A stretch of DNA of 7,871 nt from Clostridiales bacterium (GTDB lineage: Bacteria; Bacillota; Clostridia; Lachnospirales; Lachnospiraceae), in NCBI GenBank assembly GCA_018369015.1, contig JAGZDD010000177.1, positions 1 to 7,871 on the forward strand, written 5' to 3'. Numbering within the stretch: position 1 is the stretch's first letter; the number at the start of each line of letters is the position of its first letter. The translations under genes and the position numbers were made by a program. This document shows positions 6,774 through 7,871 of this stretch, one piece after another. The notes below the pieces were generated by a model that made no database searches, was not told the origin of the DNA, and worked only from the letters and a program-made list of their open reading frames with translations.

Positions 6774-6789
6774 AATAAAACAATTTCTT
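6774..6789 (+). repeat. Second copy of a 16-base direct repeat flanking the operon
   Basis: AATAAAACAATTTCTT here, nine bases after the permease stop codon, is identical to 261-276 just upstream of the operon promoter. The two copies bracket all four genes. It may be a mark of insertion or duplication, or a chance match in AT-rich DNA. Confidence 0.45.
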
Positions 6790-6825
6790 ACCATTCAGCG
6801 ATAAGCCGAAAAATGACCTGCAACT

Positions 6826-6870
6826 AAGACTAGGGGGTTCCAGCACACAGCCGGAACCCCCTAGTCTTTT
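6826..6870 (+). terminator. Rho-independent terminator of the exporter operon
   Basis: A perfect 16-bp stem (6826-6841 with 6853-6868) surrounds an 11-base loop and runs into TTTT, then CGTTT. The stem includes five consecutive G-C pairs. It lies 60 bases after the permease stop codon. On the opposite strand there is no good U run, so it mainly stops plus-strand transcription. Confidence 0.9.
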
Positions 6871-7082
6871 CGTTTCCGTAAAAAAATATGAACTGCTCCG
6901 GTAATTATTCATCCAGGTCTGCGCACTTGCTACTTTGTACGCTTTCTCACTAGGCTCGAAAATACCTCGCCAAGTGTTCAATGTGTGCGCTGACCGTCAG
7001 AAAGTAAAACAGGAGTGCAAAAATCCCATCGCGCAAACGATTTTTAATGGATTGGCATGGCCGAACTGTTACTTTTCCCACC
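6871..7082. other. Intergenic stretch without a convincing gene
   Basis: No reading frame with a ribosome binding site is seen. A minus-strand frame across it also covers the terminator and the permease 3' end and is rejected. It contains a 7-bp inverted repeat, AAAAATC (7019-7025) with GATTTTT (7039-7045), and AGGAG at 7011-7015 that no start codon follows. Its mixture of AT-rich and GC-rich short blocks looks like an intergenic repeat, but only one copy is in the window. Confidence 0.5.
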
Positions 7083-7111
7083 TTGACAATCCAGCAAATA
7101 ACTGATAATAT
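7083..7111 (+). promoter_or_regulatory. Strong sigma-A-type promoter without an obvious gene
   Basis: TTGACA (7083-7088) is separated by exactly 17 bases from TAATAT (7106-7111). Transcription would start near 7118 and run into the hairpin-rich region. CAGGAG at 7159-7164 looks like a ribosome binding site, but only a TTG (7167-7169) opening a 12-codon frame follows. Confidence 0.7.
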
Positions 7112-7115
7112 TTAT

Positions 7116-7133
7116 ATATCAAATTGATATCAA
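7116..7133. promoter_or_regulatory. Palindromic operator-like site at the start of transcription
   Basis: ATATCAA-A-TTGATAT (7116-7130) is a perfect 7-1-7 inverted repeat. It overlaps a second perfect palindrome, TTGATATCAA (7124-7133). The pair begins four bases after the -10 and covers the predicted start site, the classic place for a repressor site. No regulator gene is in the window. Confidence 0.55.
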
Positions 7134-7173
7134 AATCAAATCTTCATAATATAAGTATCAGGAGATTTGACTC

Positions 7174-7225
7174 CCGCAGCAGCCGTCAAGATCAGGCAAG
7201 CTTGACTTTGGCTCATTGCCTGCGG
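7174..7225 (+). other. Nested RNA hairpin in the leader after the 7083 promoter
   Basis: CCGCAG (7174-7179) pairs with CTGCGG (7220-7225), AGCC (7181-7184) with GGCT (7210-7213), and GTCAAG (7185-7190) with CTTGAC (7201-7206), around a ten-base loop. A competing stem, CAGGCAA (7193-7199) with TTGCCTG (7216-7222), could form instead, so the leader could switch between two folds. Confidence 0.55.
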
Positions 7226-7250
7226 AACTAAAATGATAGGATAATTACAA

Positions 7251-7332
7251 ATCCCATAAAGGGATAACTGTTTACCGTTAAAAATACACGGCAAACAGAC
7301 GAACGCCGCCAGACGGCATACCTATATGCCGT
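7251..7332. other. Three successive hairpins
   Basis: ATCCC/GGGAT (7251-7255 with 7261-7265) is followed by CTGTTTACCGT/ACGGCAAACAG (7268-7278 with 7288-7298, one mismatch). Then comes a perfect ACGGCATA/TATGCCGT (7313-7320 with 7325-7332) with a CCTA loop. None is followed by a U run, so they are not terminators. Confidence 0.6.
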
Positions 7333-7342
7333 GGAAAGCACG

Positions 7343-7420
7343 GTAAACTTTCACGCCGCGCTGCGCGCGGCTCCACCACGTATGAAAGCCAGGATCGCTC
7401 CGTGCCTTCGGCAGTCTACG
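7343..7420. repeat. Imperfect direct repeat, copy A
   Basis: This stretch resembles 7706-7805 in the same order: GTAAACTT, a GC-rich hairpin, CCACCACG, ATGAAAGCCAG, CCGTGCC and GTCTACG. The hairpin here is GCCGCGC (7355-7361) with GCGCGGC (7365-7371) and a TGC loop. CTTTCA (7348-7353) can pair with TGAAAG (7383-7388) around it. Confidence 0.7.
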
Positions 7421-7520
7421 CTGCCGCTCCGGTCGTTGCTTAACAAGCGGTCTACGTTCCACTTCGGTCGTTGCTGGACGCGTGGTCTACACTCCGTTCC
7501 GGTCGTTGCCGGACAAGCGC
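7414..7520. repeat. Three tandem 35-36-base units starting GTCTAC
   Basis: Units start at 7414, 7450 and 7485. Each reads GTCTAC, a pyrimidine-rich stretch, TCGGTCGTTGC or CCGGTCGTTGC, then an (A/G)ACAAGCG- or GACGCGTG-type end. A fourth, diverged unit starts at 7799. Periods of 36 and 35 bases do not keep a common frame, which argues against coding. Confidence 0.7.
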
Positions 7521-7568
7521 CACTGGCGCTTAGCAACACTGGCACGCAGCAACACTGGCGCTTAGCAC
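7521..7568. repeat. Three tandem 16-base units of the type CACTGGCGCTTAGCAA
   Basis: Units at 7521-7536, 7537-7552 and 7553-7568 have an exact 16-base period; the middle one reads CACTGGCACGCAGCAA. The first takes part in a hairpin: AAGCGCC (7515-7521) with GGCGCTT (7525-7531), enclosed by GTTGC (7505-7509) with GCAAC (7533-7537). Confidence 0.75.
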
Positions 7569-7580
7569 CCCGCAATCCTG

Positions 7581-7788
7581 CCTCAAAGTATTCGCGCTTT
7601 CCGTTGCCTGGCGGCAACTCGTGCTCATACTTTGGGGTTATCAAATGTGCAGACACAGGGTCAAGTAAACTTGCCCCTGCGCCTGCCCACTTGATAGCTT
7701 TCATAGTAAACTTCCATGCCGCGCTTGTGCGCGGCACCACCACGGATGAAAGCCAGATGGTTCCGTGCCTGTGGCACTCCACCATCTG
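7581..7788. ncRNA. Candidate structured RNA: four large hairpins end to end
   Basis: Hairpin 1 spans 7581-7637 (CCTCAAAGTAT with ATACTTTGGGG, inner GCGC/GTGC and GTTGCC/GGCAAC). Hairpin 2 spans 7639-7696 (TATCAA/TTGATA, GTG/CAC, CAG/CTG, CAGGG/CCCTG, CAAG/CTTG, TAAA loop). Hairpin 3 spans 7697-7753 (GCTTTCAT/ATGAAAGC around GCCGCGC/GCGCGGC). Hairpin 4 spans 7754-7788 (CAGATGGT/ACCATCTG around GTGCC/GGCAC). They abut with zero or one base between them. Two G-U pairs in hairpin 1 work only on the plus strand, which hints at that direction. This matches no RNA family I can name. It may be a structured RNA or a hairpin-type mobile repeat. Confidence 0.5.
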
Positions 7789-7805
7789 CCGCCGGTATGT
7801 CTACG
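7706..7805. repeat. Imperfect direct repeat, copy B
   Basis: This is the partner of 7343-7420. Its GC-rich hairpin, GCCGCGC (7718-7724) with GCGCGGC (7729-7735), keeps the stem of copy A exactly but has a different loop (TTGT instead of TGC). It also has an extra block that forms the CAGATGGT/ACCATCTG hairpin. Conserved stems with changed loops suggest the fold matters. Confidence 0.7.
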
Positions 7806-7817
7806 TTCCACTCCGGT

Positions 7818-7852
7818 CGGCGCTAAACGCGTGTCGCAGGCACGCAGCGCCG
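7818..7852. other. Two-part hairpin near the right edge
   Basis: CGGCGCT (7818-7824) pairs with AGCGCCG (7846-7852) and, inside it, GCGTG (7829-7833) pairs with CACGC (7841-7845). The structured repeat region therefore continues to the right edge, and its end is outside the window. Confidence 0.6.
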
Positions 7853-7871
7853 TGCTTTACGTTTCGCCTAC

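Noticed and set aside
6679..6981. A 100-residue minus-strand open frame
   Set aside because: It runs through the terminator hairpin and into the 3' end of the permease gene, lacks a ribosome binding site, and its sequence resembles no family I recognise.
7414..7568. A CRISPR array
   Set aside because: The repeats are directly adjacent, diverged and of unequal period, with no unique spacers between identical repeats and no cas genes.
7351..7785. A 144-residue minus-strand open frame in the repeat region
   Set aside because: It crosses tandem repeats of 16, 35 and 36 bases that shift frame between units and covers most of the hairpins; no good ribosome binding site precedes it. It is more likely a by-product of GC-rich structured DNA.
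7174..7871. A group II intron or a known large RNA
   Set aside because: No domain V-like GAGC...GUUC hairpin, no intron-encoded reverse transcriptase and no sequence motif of a named large RNA family is visible; the end of the element lies outside the window.

Overview
The window looks like chromosomal DNA of a low-to-mid GC Gram-positive bacterium of the class Clostridia, most likely a Lachnospiraceae-type gut anaerobe. This is inferred from the strong GGAGG-type ribosome binding sites, a T-box leader at the left edge (T-boxes are essentially a Gram-positive device), consensus TTGACA/TATAAT promoters, and the protein families present. No rRNA, tRNA, CRISPR array or transposase is visible.

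Left edge (1-395): the minus strand carries the 5' half of a T-box riboswitch and its promoter. It drives a gene outside the window, probably an aminoacyl-tRNA synthetase or amino-acid gene; the specifier may be AUC (Ile). Back to back with it, an extended -10 promoter at 300-308 starts the plus-strand operon. Several small palindromes lie between the two promoters.

Centre (396-6870): one tightly packed plus-strand operon of four genes encodes a MacAB/YknXYZ-like ABC export machine. The order is membrane fusion adaptor 1 (396-1931), ABC ATPase (1946-2737), a very large second adaptor (2734-5400) and a FtsX/MacB-type permease (5410-6765). A 16-bp-stem rho-independent terminator at 6826-6870 ends it. 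The ATPase should dimerise on two permease copies, while the two membrane-anchored adaptors build the extracellular part. The second adaptor is the most unusual protein here. About 500 residues are inserted where the coiled-coil hairpin would normally turn: an Asn/Asp/Pro octapeptide repeat, then three diverged copies of a domain I do not recognise. Adaptor 1 instead has a Met/Asp/Gly/Ser-rich repetitive C-terminal tail.

Right part (6871-7871): there is no convincing gene. A TTGACA-17-TAATAT promoter with a strong palindromic operator-like site (7083-7133) is followed by about 700 bases of hairpin-dense, internally repeated DNA. Four large hairpins lie end to end over 7581-7788, and several GC-rich motifs recur as direct or tandem repeats whose periods do not keep a reading frame. 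This could be a large structured noncoding RNA or a mobile intergenic repeat. It and the adaptor insert are the two most interesting parts of the window.
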